A stretch of 64,000 nucleotides of DNA from assembly GCA_000333235.1 (NCBI GenBank), contig CAPN01000015.1, positions 17,274 through 81,273 on the forward strand, read 5' to 3'. Source of the stretch: Pseudoalteromonas luteoviolacea B = ATCC 29581 (GTDB lineage: Bacteria > Pseudomonadota > Gammaproteobacteria > Enterobacterales > Alteromonadaceae). The position numbers and the translations under genes are program-made. Numbering within the stretch: the stretch's first letter is position 1; the number at the start of each line of letters is the position of its first letter. Of this stretch, positions 1 to 8,917 are shown piece by piece. The notes under the pieces are model-generated. The model searched no databases. It worked only from the letters and a program-made list of their open reading frames with translations, and had not been told where the DNA came from.

Positions 1-828
1 GCCACGCCAGGGGACTATGAACTTGAGCGCAGCGCAGGTGAAGTTGCAGAGCAAGTTATTCGTCCGACCGGACTGCTTGATCCGCTTATTGAAGTCCGCC
101 CAGTAGGACCACAAGTTGATGATTTGTTGTCAGAAATCTACAAGCGAGTGGCAATTAATGAGCGGGTTTTAGTGACGACATTAACAAAACGAATGTCAGA
201 AGATCTGACCGATTACTTAAACGATCATAATGTTAAAGTGCGTTATTTACACTCAGATATTGATACGGTTGAACGGATGGAAATTATTCGTGATCTACGT
301 GCAGGCGTATTCGACGTGTTAGTGGGTATCAACTTGCTTCGTGAAGGTTTAGATATGCCAGAAGTATCTTTAGTTGCGATTCTAGATGCAGACAAAGAAG
401 GCTTTCTTCGCTCTGCAAGGTCGCTTATCCAGACGATAGGTCGTGCAGCACGACATTTAAATGGAAAAGCAATTTTATATGGTGATGTGATCACTAAGTC
501 AATGCGAAAGGCGATAGATGAAACGGAGCGTCGAAGAGCAATTCAGCATGCTTACAATGAACAGCATGGTATAACGCCAAAAGCGTTGGTCAAGAAGATC
601 ACCGATGTTATGGATACAGGCGAATCTGCAACACAGCCACAAAGCGACAAAAGATCGGGTAATAAAAAAGGTAAAGTTAATCCCGTGCTCTCGCCAAAAG
701 ACATTGCTGCAACCATTAAAGAGTTGGAAGCAAAAATGTTACAGCATGCAAAAGCGCTTGAATTTGAACAGGCTGCTAAGCTAAGAGATGAAATACACGA
801 ATTACAACAGCAGTTTATCTTGTCTTAA
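1..828 (+). CDS. uvrB: UvrABC system protein B, C-terminal part
   Basis: This is the last 275 codons of UvrB, the damage-verifying helicase-like subunit of nucleotide excision repair in the cytoplasm; the start lies before the window. Full UvrB is about 670 residues, so roughly 40% is present. The reading frame is open from base 1. It shows the second helicase lobe, including motif V ([13 protein letters not shown]) and motif VI (QTIGRAARH), and ends in the UVR domain ([15 protein letters not shown] to the C-terminus), which contacts UvrC. An internal ATG at 124 is not the true start because homology is continuous upstream. The 3' end overlaps the convergent solute-binding protein gene by 14 bp. 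Confidence 0.97.
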   Translation, partial: ATPGDYELERSAGEVAEQVIRPTGLLDPLIEVRPVGPQVDDLLSEIYKRVAINERVLVTTLTKRMSEDLTDYLNDHNVKVRYLHSDIDTVERMEIIRDLRAGVFDVLVGINLLREGLDMPEVSLVAILDADKEGFLRSARSLIQTIGRAARHLNGKAILYGDVITKSMRKAIDETERRRAIQHAYNEQHGITPKALVKKITDVMDTGESATQPQSDKRSGNKKGKVNPVLSPKDIAATIKELEAKMLQHAKALEFEQAAKLRDEIHELQQQFILS

Positions 829-1570
829 TTTGGTCGCAACGCGATTCAATTTGCAACTGATTTTGAACTCGTTCAAACGACGCCTTGATGCGCTGTACGT
901 ATTCCTGCGAAATGGCTTTGTTGGCCGCCAAATAGGTTTGGCGGCTTAATTCGTCAATTTTTAAAACCTGCTCCCATTGACCTTCAAGATTTAAGTCATG
1001 TACGACGCCATCGAAAAATTGTTCAGCACCAAACAACAAATCAATGCGTTTTTTTTCTAACATTCCAGCACCTTGCTCGTGACTTGCTAACACAACTAAA
1101 TTACTGTCTGGAGTAAATCCTTGATTCAGTAAATACGTTTCGGAAGGTTGGCCTGCAGCAACTGCAACAACGTACTTTTTAGCATCTTCTAGTCGTTTTA
1201 TATTGATATCATCTCGGGTCGTCAGTCGATAAAACGCCACATTAATCGGGCAAAGTGGTACGAGCCAATGAAATTGGTTTTCACGAGAGGGGGTTCGAGC
1301 TAATGAGTAGATTAGGCTGTTTGGATATTTTTCGACGTTTGTGGTGCTGCGAAACCAAGGCATAAGATGAATTTGATAAGGGATATTTGAATCTCTCAAC
1401 ACAGCTTCGACGATACCTGTAGCAATCCCACCTACTTTCCCAGGCGAAATTAAGGTTTGAAAAGGGGGGAATTCTTCGGTGTAAACATCTAGTCGTACGG
1501 GGAGATCCCCAATGCTTGCATGGCTTACCAATGCGAAGGTTACTGCTAGGATGACACGTCGCATAATCAT
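815..1570 (-). CDS. periplasmic solute-binding protein, family 3-like
   Basis: A 251-residue exported protein with an N-terminal signal peptide (MRR, a hydrophobic stretch, cleavage probably near residue 20-22). The mature part resembles bacterial extracellular solute-binding proteins of family 3, with the early YTEEFPPFQ strand and a long two-lobe fold. Many Alteromonadales encode such orphan proteins without a nearby permease, and none is seen here, so the ligand is unknown. A second ATG at 1564 is an alternative start. A TATAAT lies only about 9 nt upstream of the first ATG, so the transcript leader may be extremely short. A 12-bp perfect palindrome (CTACAATTGTAG, 1594-1605) just upstream could be an operator. 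Confidence 0.75.
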   Translation of the reverse strand: MIMRRVILAVTFALVSHASIGDLPVRLDVYTEEFPPFQTLISPGKVGGIATGIVEAVLRDSNIPYQIHLMPWFRSTTNVEKYPNSLIYSLARTPSRENQFHWLVPLCPINVAFYRLTTRDDINIKRLEDAKKYVVAVAAGQPSETYLLNQGFTPDSNLVVLASHEQGAGMLEKKRIDLLFGAEQFFDGVVHDLNLEGQWEQVLKIDELSRQTYLAANKAISQEYVQRIKASFERVQNQLQIESRCDQIKTR

Positions 1571-1679
1571 ACTTTTGGATTATAAGCTAATACCTACAAT
1601 TGTAGTGTATTTTTCAAAAATGGAAGGGCTATTATTGAATTTAATTAAATAGCCCAAATCGTTATGATTGTAAGAATAT

Positions 1680-2528
1680 TTATTGGTGCAACAAGAAGTC
1701 TTCCGCATCTTCTTTGATGTCTTGATAATCATCTTCATCCAATTCTAATACCGCAAGGACTTTTGCTTTTAGATAGGGCCAGTCAGGCGCTGCGACAAAC
1801 CGTTTATGAGAATGAACGATATTTTCGGCCATTTTAAGTGTTGCCATACTTAAAAGCATATCAGGTTCAATGGTTTCATCGAAAAATGTATGGTCATGGT
1901 GTCGCAAGATGAGTTCACACATTGACTTAGGCAGATGCCATTGACTTCCTAAGTAAAAACCAATAACAGCATGATTGGTCCTGTAATGTTGTTCTTCATG
2001 GTCGACAAGCGTCATATCGTAGTCTTTATTGGCAAGCCCTAGCACTTTAACGTAATCATTATAATTCATTGCCATAGCGGGAATGCCTGCGTCATGGAAA
2101 AGGCCGAGTAAGTGTAAATTTTCGACTGGTACTTTCGATTTCACTTTTTGACCAATAATGGTCGCTACATCAGCGATTTCGCTAGCGGTATCCCAAAATC
2201 GTTCAAGCTTGATACAGCATTTCTTTTCATCAAACGCTTGTTTTAATAAAAATCCAGTTACAAGTTGTGTGATGCTATCTAAGCCAAGAAACATAACCGC
2301 TTGACGTATGTCGGTAATGGTTCTCGATAAACCATAACACGGTGAGTTAATGACTTTTAAGACTGCAGCCGAAGTGGCAACGTCACTAGAAATAAGTTTT
2401 GCGACACGATTCAATTCGGGATCACCCGAAGCCAACTCCTGTTGTAACCGACTTAGTAATTCCGGTTTTGGTGGAATATTTAACCCTTCTTTTATGTCCT
2501 TGAGGACGCTTTCATCGACGCTTATCAT
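1680..2528 (-). CDS. HDOD domain signalling protein
   Basis: A 282-residue cytoplasmic protein made essentially of one HDOD domain, a non-catalytic relative of HD phosphohydrolases found in signalling proteins. Typical features are the N-terminal IPPKPELLSRLQQEL segment, LISSDVATSAAVLKVINSP, and the later LLGLFHDAGIPAMA and LILRHHDH segments. No receiver, GGDEF or EAL domain is attached, so partner and output cannot be read. I chose the ATG at 2528 rather than the upstream in-frame GTG at 2552, because the N-terminal extension looks unconserved; the weak AGGAT lies about 12 nt before the ATG. It is the first gene of a minus-strand pair with the solute-binding protein, 109 bp apart. Confidence 0.8.
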   Translation of the reverse strand: MISVDESVLKDIKEGLNIPPKPELLSRLQQELASGDPELNRVAKLISSDVATSAAVLKVINSPCYGLSRTITDIRQAVMFLGLDSITQLVTGFLLKQAFDEKKCCIKLERFWDTASEIADVATIIGQKVKSKVPVENLHLLGLFHDAGIPAMAMNYNDYVKVLGLANKDYDMTLVDHEEQHYRTNHAVIGFYLGSQWHLPKSMCELILRHHDHTFFDETIEPDMLLSMATLKMAENIVHSHKRFVAAPDWPYLKAKVLAVLELDEDDYQDIKEDAEDFLLHQ

Positions 2529-2768
2529 ATATATACAAATCCTACAGCTCACTTACGGCTATTTTACCTCAACGGCGAAAGAGTTATTTGAGTTATGACA
2601 AGTTTTTTAACTAATAAGCTAATTGTTCCCGAAATGATAGGATCAATCTCGACTTATTTATCTGCTGAAATAAGATTTGTCGCATAGAAAGACCCTGTTA
2701 TCGGGAAAATTGTTGCCTTTAGTTTAACCTGTAGTATGGTAGTCGAATTATAAAAATTAGGAGTACCT

Positions 2769-4334
2769 ATGAGCAAAGACCAGCAAGATGTCTCTCAAAC
2801 GTCATCGAGTGATGGGTTTGTGCAGCGTTGTTTAAATGGAATAGAACGAGTCGGTAATAAGCTTCCCGATCCTGCTATGATATTTTTATTTGCCATGATC
2901 CTTATTTGGATTTTGTCATGGCTATTTTCAGACACCCAATTTGAAGCCATTGATCCTCGTACTGGGCAGGGCATTGTGGTTCATAACTTGTTGAGTGGGG
3001 ATGCAATAGCTGGCTTTTTAGCGTCTATGGTAAATACATTCACAGGGTTTGCACCACTTGGTGTCGTATTAGTTGCGATGCTTGGTGTTGGCGTTGCTGA
3101 ACACTCAGGGTTCATTAACGCCGGTCTTAAATTGATGCTCAAGCGCACTCCTCAAGCGTTGCTTACCCCTTCGATTATCTTGATTGCGATTGTAAGTCAT
3201 ACAGCAACCGATGCGGGTTACGTATTAGTCATTCCGTTAGCAGGTGTCATTTATTTTGCAATGGGGCGTCATCCTCTAGCCGGTATTGCTGCAGCGTTTG
3301 CGGGAGTCAGTGGAGGATTTAGTGCGAACTTTATTCCTTCGGGGATTGATCCTTTATTACAAAGCTTTACACAAAGTGCAGCCCAGATAATTGATCCAGA
3401 AATCGCAATCAATCCTCTAAATAACTGGTTTTTTACCTCTGCTTCGAGTCTCTTTATTGTGTTGCTAGGTTGGTATATTACGGACAAAATCATTGAGCCC
3501 CGTTTACAAGCTACTAAGATTGATGGTGACAAGGAGAACTTACCGGTATTTGAAGCGATCACAGACAAAGAACGTAAGGCGTTTTATGTTTCTAGTGCGG
3601 TTATGTTGGCAGGAATGGCTTTGCTTTATTTTGCGGCGAGTAGCCCTGATTCGCCACTTCGCGCACCAAATGGTCAGCTTTCAGATTTTCAAGCTCCGCT
3701 GATGCAGTCGATTGTGCCATTGATCTTTTTATTATTTTGGGTGCCGGGTATCGTATTTGGTTTTATGGTTGGTACGTTTAAATCGTCAAAAGACATGGTG
3801 CAAGCCATGAGCAAGTCGATGTCAGGCATGGCCTATTACATTGTAATGGCGTTCTTCTGTGCGTTATTCATCGCCGCATTCGCCCAATCTAATTTAGGTG
3901 CGTTATTAGCAATTGAAGGTGCAGAGGTGTTAAGAGCATTGTCCTTGCCAAGCACAGTTACGATAGTTGGTATTATTTTACTTACTGCTTTCGTGAATTT
4001 ATTTGTTGGGTCAAGCTCTGCTAAATGGGCGCTGCTTGGACCGATTTTTGTTCCTATGTTGATGCAGCTTGGTATTTCACCCGATTTAACTCAGGCCGCA
4101 TATCGAATTGGTGATTCTAGTTCAAACATTATTACTCCGCTAATGCCCTATTTCCCCTTGGTGGTGGTGTATTGCCAAAAGTATGTAAAAGATACCGGTG
4201 TAGGTACTCTTATCGCATTGATGTTGCCATATAGCATTGCATTTTTAATTGGTTGGACTATTTTCTTGCTAGGTTATTGGATGCTCGGTATTCCACTTGG
4301 ATTGCAATCGAGTTATTTGTATCCTGCAGGATAA
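2769..4334 (+). CDS. AbgT family transporter
   Basis: A 521-residue inner-membrane protein with about 9-11 hydrophobic segments that matches the AbgT family (p-aminobenzoyl-glutamate importers such as AbgT, and MtrF/YdaH proteins reported to export sulfonamides). Supporting motifs are the N-terminal RVGNKLPDPAMIF segment, the repeated hairpin-like GVGVAEHSGFI and SHTATDAGYVLVIPL segments, and the C-terminal GSSSAKWALLGPIFVPM and GDSSSNIITPLMPY signature. The start is supported by AGGAG 8 nt upstream. The gene stands alone, followed by a rho-independent terminator. Substrate and transport direction cannot be decided from sequence. Confidence 0.92.
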   Translation: MSKDQQDVSQTSSSDGFVQRCLNGIERVGNKLPDPAMIFLFAMILIWILSWLFSDTQFEAIDPRTGQGIVVHNLLSGDAIAGFLASMVNTFTGFAPLGVVLVAMLGVGVAEHSGFINAGLKLMLKRTPQALLTPSIILIAIVSHTATDAGYVLVIPLAGVIYFAMGRHPLAGIAAAFAGVSGGFSANFIPSGIDPLLQSFTQSAAQIIDPEIAINPLNNWFFTSASSLFIVLLGWYITDKIIEPRLQATKIDGDKENLPVFEAITDKERKAFYVSSAVMLAGMALLYFAASSPDSPLRAPNGQLSDFQAPLMQSIVPLIFLLFWVPGIVFGFMVGTFKSSKDMVQAMSKSMSGMAYYIVMAFFCALFIAAFAQSNLGALLAIEGAEVLRALSLPSTVTIVGIILLTAFVNLFVGSSSAKWALLGPIFVPMLMQLGISPDLTQAAYRIGDSSSNIITPLMPYFPLVVVYCQKYVKDTGVGTLIALMLPYSIAFLIGWTIFLLGYWMLGIPLGLQSSYLYPAG

Positions 4335-4342
4335 TCATGACT

Positions 4343-4370
4343 AAGCCGGACAGAGATGCTCGGCTTTTTT
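4343..4370 (+). terminator. rho-independent terminator after AbgT-family gene
   Basis: AAGCCG (4343-4348) pairs with CGGCTT (4361-4366) and is followed by a T run. It lies 9 bp after the stop codon. Confidence 0.65.
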
Positions 4371-4522
4371 GTACATAATTCGGTACAAAATGACTGCAAC
4401 ATTGCTTTACGTAAAATAAACAAGTAATTTACATAAAATTCCAAATATATTAGCGTGTATTTGTGGTGAAAAATTAAACAAATATGACCACAAGCATACA
4501 CAACAACATGTAAGGAATTAAT

Positions 4523-5698
4523 ATGAACGTAGCGATGAAACTTGCTGCATTAGGTGTATTAGTGAGCACCAATGCAATTGCCGAAGGGCAACACCATGAA
4601 AAAAAAGGTTTTACTTTTCAAGCCAGTGATATCCAAGCGTTTGGTGTGCCTTCGATATTGCGGTACGACACGGATCAATTTGTTTTTAATGATGCATTGA
4701 CGAAAATTGATTGGCATGAATTTTTAGCAAAACAGGCTGAACTTACCGTTGAAGAGCAAGAAATACTTCTTCATTTTGCAGGTCATTTCAGTATAAATCC
4801 TGCTGTATTAGTCGCTTTGATGGAGGTGGTTAAGGAGCATGCATTGATTTATGGCGTTGATAACCCTACGGCATTTGAAGGTTTGACTGACAAAACAGAA
4901 TTTGCTGAACAAATAGAAGATGTAGCAAGTTTCTTAACCTCTAGGCTGTACGCGTTTAAAGACTTTGCGCAGCTAAATCCTAAGAGCCAAATTGCAAAAC
5001 TGTATAGCCCTGCAAGTGTTGCGCTAAATGCCTTATTTGCAAAAAGCAAAATCAATGGTTATAGCGAGTTCGCGCTCGCGTATGGGCGGTTTGCCGAACT
5101 AACTGCACATGCGATTGTGATGGATCCAAATACTCGCGATGTCGAACAACACAATACGCAAATCAGTCAAACGGCTGCCTTTTCAATGAGTTTACCTTGG
5201 CCATACGGCTATGCATGGTATAGCGGAGGAGCGCATTCAAACACTGGGTCTGGCTATCCTTATTCGTCTCTTGATTTTAATAACGGCTCAGGTGGTTGGG
5301 GTAGCAATACTCCTTGGTTGCAAGCCGCACATGAGGGCACGGTAACTCGCTATTCAAGCTGTAATATGCGCATTACGCACCCAAGTGGTTATGCAACGCA
5401 ATATTATCACATGGATAGTTTGCAGTATGGCTCGGGTGCATATGTCAATCAAGGCGCATGGATTGGGCGCTACGCCAATAGTTACAATCAGGCGCTGTGT
5501 GAAGGGGGGCAGTCTAGCGGACCACATGTACACTTTTCGTTATTACAAAATGGTTACTTTGTTTCTCTTCATAACCGATATATCAGTGGATATCGAGTTG
5601 ATGTAGGGAATAGTAACTACGATGATAATTGTAATAACTTTTACTTTGAGAAGAACGGTTACCGTTATTGTGCTTGGCGCCCGCTTTACAACAACTAA
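4523..5698 (+). CDS. secreted M23 family metallopeptidase (LasA/pseudoalterin-like)
   Basis: A 391-residue preproprotein. It has a signal peptide (cleavage likely after AIA, residue 20), a proregion of about 200 residues, and a C-terminal zinc-dependent M23 domain of the LasA type, which cleaves glycine-rich bonds in peptidoglycan cross-bridges or elastin-like substrates. Zinc-site motifs are visible: a His in GGAHSN followed about ten residues later by Asp in SSLDFNNG, and the HxH motif in GPHVHFSL. The catalytic region is rich in Gly, Ser, Tyr and Asn and has several Cys residues that could form disulfides. The RBS AAGGA lies about 8 nt before the ATG. The gene is monocistronic and ends at the shared terminator with deaD. 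The likely role is extracellular predation or nutrient release, which is an inference. Confidence 0.88.
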   Translation: MNVAMKLAALGVLVSTNAIAEGQHHEKKGFTFQASDIQAFGVPSILRYDTDQFVFNDALTKIDWHEFLAKQAELTVEEQEILLHFAGHFSINPAVLVALMEVVKEHALIYGVDNPTAFEGLTDKTEFAEQIEDVASFLTSRLYAFKDFAQLNPKSQIAKLYSPASVALNALFAKSKINGYSEFALAYGRFAELTAHAIVMDPNTRDVEQHNTQISQTAAFSMSLPWPYGYAWYSGGAHSNTGSGYPYSSLDFNNGSGGWGSNTPWLQAAHEGTVTRYSSCNMRITHPSGYATQYYHMDSLQYGSGAYVNQGAWIGRYANSYNQALCEGGQSSGPHVHFSLLQNGYFVSLHNRYISGYRVDVGNSNYDDNCNNFYFEKNGYRYCAWRPLYNN

Positions 5699-5736
5699 TC
5701 GCTATGTTTGAAATCTAAAAAATGCGATTAAAAGCA

Positions 5737-5760
5737 AAAACCCCAGCTAGGCTGGGGTTT
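5737..5760. terminator. bidirectional terminator between M23 peptidase and deaD
   Basis: A strong hairpin: CCCCAGC, loop TAG, GCTGGGG, with A runs on the left and T runs on the right. It can serve both convergent genes. Confidence 0.9.
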
Positions 5761-5767
5761 CATTTAG

Positions 5768-7633
5768 TTAACTAAAGCTAACTGATTTACGTTCTCGGCG
5801 TGCGCGTTTTTCAGGACGCGGTCCGCGATCGTTACGGTCGCTAGAAAAGTTTCGCTCTCTGCGCTCTTTACGTTCACCGTTTTCACTGCGTGGGCGGAAA
5901 CTGCGTTTGCTTTCACCATTGTCGCGAGAATCAGCAGGGTGAGTACTCTTAGTTAGTTTCATCGGACGTTGACAAATGACAACGTTTTGGAAGTGAGCTA
6001 GCACGTCAGAAGGCATATCCTGTGGCAACTGTACTGTACTATGTTCGTCAAATAGACGAATATCACCGATAAACTTGCTCGACATGTCAGCTTCGTTTGC
6101 GATTGCACCAACGATGTTCTTCACTTGTACACCGTGATCACGACCAACTTCGATACGATAAGTGTCCATCGGTGTATTTGACTGGCTGTTGCGACCACGA
6201 CGTTCACCACGCTCTGGACGATCACCTCGTTCAGCTCGATCGTTACGACCACGTCGTTCGCCACGCTCACTGCGGGCACCGTCGCGTGCGCCGTCACGAT
6301 CACGAGTGCGTTTGATTTGGATTTCTTCAACTTTTAACGGTGAAGATTGCTGTGCCAAACCAAGAAGCGCACCAGCTAACGCGTTCATATCAAGAGCTAA
6401 ACTTGTTGCTAATTCTTCAGCAACGCCATTGAAAAATTCAATGTCTTTGTGCTCAAGCATTGCTGCAAGTTTAGTTTGTAAAACGTGTTTACGTTTTTCT
6501 TCGACCAATTTTGCGTGTGGCAAATCAACTTGTGCAATTTCTGACTTGGTATGGCGTACAATGTTTTTCAACAAGTAACGCTCAGAATTTTTCACAAATA
6601 AGATTGCTTTACCTGAACGACCTGCGCGACCAGTACGTCCAATACGGTGAACGTAAGCTTCACAATCTTGTGGAATATCGTAGTTGATAACGAGGCTTAA
6701 ACGCTCAACGTCAAGACCACGTGCCGCAACGTCAGTTGCGATTACGATGTCCACTAAACCGCTTTTTAAGCGTTCAATAGTGCGTTCGCGAGCTTGTTGG
6801 TTCATGTCGCCGTTTAATGGGGCGGCATTGAACCCTTCGTGCTCTAAAAGCTCAGCAAGCTGAACAGTATCATTACGGGTACGAACGAACACAATAGCAC
6901 CATCGTATTCTTCAGCCTCTAAAAAGCGAACGATAGCTTTATTCTTGTGAACGTCTGCACGCCAGTATACTTGCTCAACGGTAGAAACGGTTGAATTACG
7001 TGGAGAAATACGAATTTGCTCCGCGTTATCTAAGTATTTTGAACAGATTGATTGGATCTGCTTTGGCATGGTCGCCGAGAACAAACAAGTTTGTTTTTCC
7101 TCTGGCGTTTTTTCCATGATGCTTTCAACATCTTCAATAAAGCCCATTCGAAGCATTTCATCCGCTTCGTCTAATACTAACGCTTTCAAGTCTGACAAAT
7201 CAATTGTTTTACGGTTGATGTGGTCAATTAAACGACCTGGTGTAGCTACGATAATCTGTGCACCACGACGTAATGCACTTAATTGAATTCCGTAACTTTG
7301 GCCACCATACAGCGCCAACACTTCTACACCTTTGGTGTATTTAGCATAAGCTTCAAATGCTTCTGCTACTTGAATCGCCAACTCGCGAGTTGGCGTTAAA
7401 ACTAAAATTTGCGGTTGCTTGACGGATGCGTCGATGTTATTTAACAGCGGCAATGCAAATGCTGCTGTTTTCCCCGTACCCGTCTGCGCTAGTCCCAGCA
7501 CGTCCTTTCTTTCTAGCAATAACGGAATACATTGAGCTTGGATTTCAGATGGCGTCTTGTATCCTAACTCTTCAACTGCTTTCAAAATTGCAGGAGAAAG
7601 ATTCAAAGATTCAAACGTAACTGGTTCTGACAT
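5768..7633 (-). CDS. deaD: ATP-dependent DEAD-box RNA helicase DeaD/CsdA
   Basis: A 621-residue cytoplasmic RNA helicase of the CsdA type, acting in ribosome assembly and RNA turnover, especially in the cold. Visible motifs in order: Q motif in the first 34 residues, AQTGTGKT (49-56), PTRELA (81-86), TPGR, DEAD (155-158), SAT (186-188), and ARGLD and HRIGRTGRAGR in lobe two. A DbpA-like RNA-binding domain follows at about 485-560 (YRIEVGRDHGVQVKNIVGAI). Arg/Gly-rich low-complexity segments at about 445-485 and the C-terminus suit loose RNA binding. The SD sequence GAGG lies 8 nt before the ATG inside an inverted repeat (see the leader feature). Confidence 0.96.
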   Translation of the reverse strand: MSEPVTFESLNLSPAILKAVEELGYKTPSEIQAQCIPLLLERKDVLGLAQTGTGKTAAFALPLLNNIDASVKQPQILVLTPTRELAIQVAEAFEAYAKYTKGVEVLALYGGQSYGIQLSALRRGAQIIVATPGRLIDHINRKTIDLSDLKALVLDEADEMLRMGFIEDVESIMEKTPEEKQTCLFSATMPKQIQSICSKYLDNAEQIRISPRNSTVSTVEQVYWRADVHKNKAIVRFLEAEEYDGAIVFVRTRNDTVQLAELLEHEGFNAAPLNGDMNQQARERTIERLKSGLVDIVIATDVAARGLDVERLSLVINYDIPQDCEAYVHRIGRTGRAGRSGKAILFVKNSERYLLKNIVRHTKSEIAQVDLPHAKLVEEKRKHVLQTKLAAMLEHKDIEFFNGVAEELATSLALDMNALAGALLGLAQQSSPLKVEEIQIKRTRDRDGARDGARSERGERRGRNDRAERGDRPERGERRGRNSQSNTPMDTYRIEVGRDHGVQVKNIVGAIANEADMSSKFIGDIRLFDEHSTVQLPQDMPSDVLAHFQNVVICQRPMKLTKSTHPADSRDNGESKRSFRPRSENGERKERRERNFSSDRNDRGPRPEKRARRERKSVSFS

Positions 7634-7634
7634 T

Positions 7635-7668
7635 AATGCGCCTCAACGATTTTAAAGAGGCGCGCATT
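7635..7668 (-). promoter_or_regulatory. deaD leader inverted repeat covering the SD sequence
   Basis: AATGCGCCTC (7635-7644) faces GAGGCGCGCATT (7657-7668), giving a 7-bp GC-rich stem extendable by a bulge. On the deaD strand the 3' arm contains the GAGG Shine-Dalgarno. A TACAAT -10-like box (7666-7671) overlaps the 5' arm, so it may instead act as a DNA operator if transcription starts there. Confidence 0.4.
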
Positions 7669-7846
7669 GTACAGGAAAGAAACAGCAAAAGCTTGTATAA
7701 AATAGGATTATTTTATATGTCGCTGTAATTGGTCGAAATTTAATCAGTTTGACTTTTGCAAAATTGATAAAATCAAGATTTTCGCGGTATGGTGGGGTAT
7801 TTTTAATGCCGCTCTTTTTGTTGTTTTCATCGCCACGTCGTTGGTG

Positions 7847-8124
7847 TTAGGTACGGTACTCGGTACTAACTAAATGAAAGCCGAATTTTGTTTTTATCGG
7901 GCCATGAACTTCAAAAACGGTTTGTTAAAGACAACATCGTCAAATGGTTTGACCATATCTCCTCTATTGAATTCACCTAAATCATCACCCCGTTTTTTCG
8001 ATGGGCAAATAGAGTGTTGTTTCGCAAGTTGATTAAAGTCAGCGCCTTTGGTTAGTTGCTCTTTTAAATTCAAACAAAGTTTTTCGCTTTTCACTAAAAT
8101 ATGGTAAGCGCAAGCACGTGGCAT
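7847..8124 (-). pseudogene. ppiC: peptidyl-prolyl isomerase PpiC (parvulin), frameshifted
   Basis: A parvulin of about 92 codons with a one-base deletion. The frame from the ATG at 8124 gives a normal start ([48 protein letters not shown]) but then runs into a short wrong tail and a stop at 7894. Moving one frame at about 7912-7918 restores the expected ending ([15 protein letters not shown]) up to a stop at 7847. The loss of the FGFHLV strand, which carries active-site residues, should inactivate the enzyme. Gly is also replaced by Asp in the usual RGGDLGEF motif. The SD GGAG lies 7 nt before the ATG. A sequencing error in the T run is the alternative explanation for the shift. Confidence 0.8.
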
Positions 8125-8325
8125 GAGATGGCTCCGAATTTTATAACAGCGCGATTGTAGAGTGTCGCGCCGTGATTGCAAGTAGTGGCAGTAGGAGATT
8201 TCTATATTGGTAACGGATAACAGAGTCCTTTAAAATTTGGGCTCACTCTTTCACCGATCAGCGCTGCGCTCTAACACTCCCTAGAGTGAAGTTCGAATTA
8301 ACGTAGAAACAAAAAAGTAGAGCCC

Positions 8326-8808
8326 TTACCAACTTCTAACAGCAAGACCTAGCTCTGTGCTGTAGCCTACCGATCGAGAAATGATCATAAGCTCTTCATT
8401 CACCACATAATAAGTAGGAAAGCCGTTAATACGATAATCAGAAGTCGTGTTGTTGCTTCCTAATAGTACAGGCATTGAAAGCCCTAAGTCGCGAGTAAAC
8501 GCTTCGACTTCTGCAATTGATTGATAATCAAGGGCAATCGCCACGGCATTGATAGAACCATCTCGATAGCGTTTTTCTAAGTTAGGCATGCTATACCGAC
8601 AAACTGCACACCAAGGCGCAAAGAAGTAAAGTACGGTTTTTTTTCCTTGTAGTGCTTTAATACTAAAACGCAGTTCTGGCTGTTGTAATGTCGGCAATGA
8701 AAAATAAGGGGCGGGTGAGTTTTCTGTACTGAGTAACCCACGAGTTTGCCACCAACTGACCACAAGAAAAACAGCTAGAATAGCAAGATAGTGAAAGAAA
8801 GATTTCAT
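8326..8808 (-). CDS. TlpA-like membrane-anchored thiol-disulfide oxidoreductase
   Basis: A 160-residue protein with an N-terminal membrane anchor (FFHYLAILAVFLVVSWW) and a periplasmic thioredoxin fold. The active site is FAPWCAVC (CxxC), followed by a cis-proline segment INGFPTYYVV. It belongs to the TlpA/ResA/ScsD-like redoxins that reduce or oxidise disulfides in exported proteins. The ATG at 8808 is preferred over an upstream in-frame TTG at 8829, because the hydrophobic anchor starts right after it. A plausible promoter lies 22-49 bp upstream. No cytochrome-maturation or scs partner genes are adjacent, so the client is unknown. Confidence 0.85.
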   Translation of the reverse strand: MKSFFHYLAILAVFLVVSWWQTRGLLSTENSPAPYFSLPTLQQPELRFSIKALQGKKTVLYFFAPWCAVCRYSMPNLEKRYRDGSINAVAIALDYQSIAEVEAFTRDLGLSMPVLLGSNNTTSDYRINGFPTYYVVNEELMIISRSVGYSTELGLAVRSW

Positions 8809-8829
8809 TCTGATGTCGGCCTCAAACAA

Positions 8830-8857
8830 ATTATATAGGGGTATAGACCGAGTTTAA
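8830..8857 (-). promoter_or_regulatory. candidate promoter of the TlpA-like gene
   Basis: On the minus strand TTAAAC (8852-8857) and TATAAT (8830-8835) are separated by 16 bp, with the -10 box 22 nt before the ATG. The -35 match is weak. Confidence 0.4.
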
Positions 8858-8917
8858 CATGGCATACTTTCAGGAAAAAAAGCATGCCTAATACTTTCGT
8901 TACGCTTGCATTATGGC

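Noticed and set aside
4313..4501. A 62-codon minus-strand frame between the AbgT gene and the M23 gene
   Set aside because: It runs through the AbgT terminator and has an atypical composition; no SD.
6097..6578. Long Arg/His-rich reading frames on the plus strand inside deaD
   Set aside because: They are shadows of the repetitive RGERRGR-coding segment of deaD and have no SD or conserved motif.
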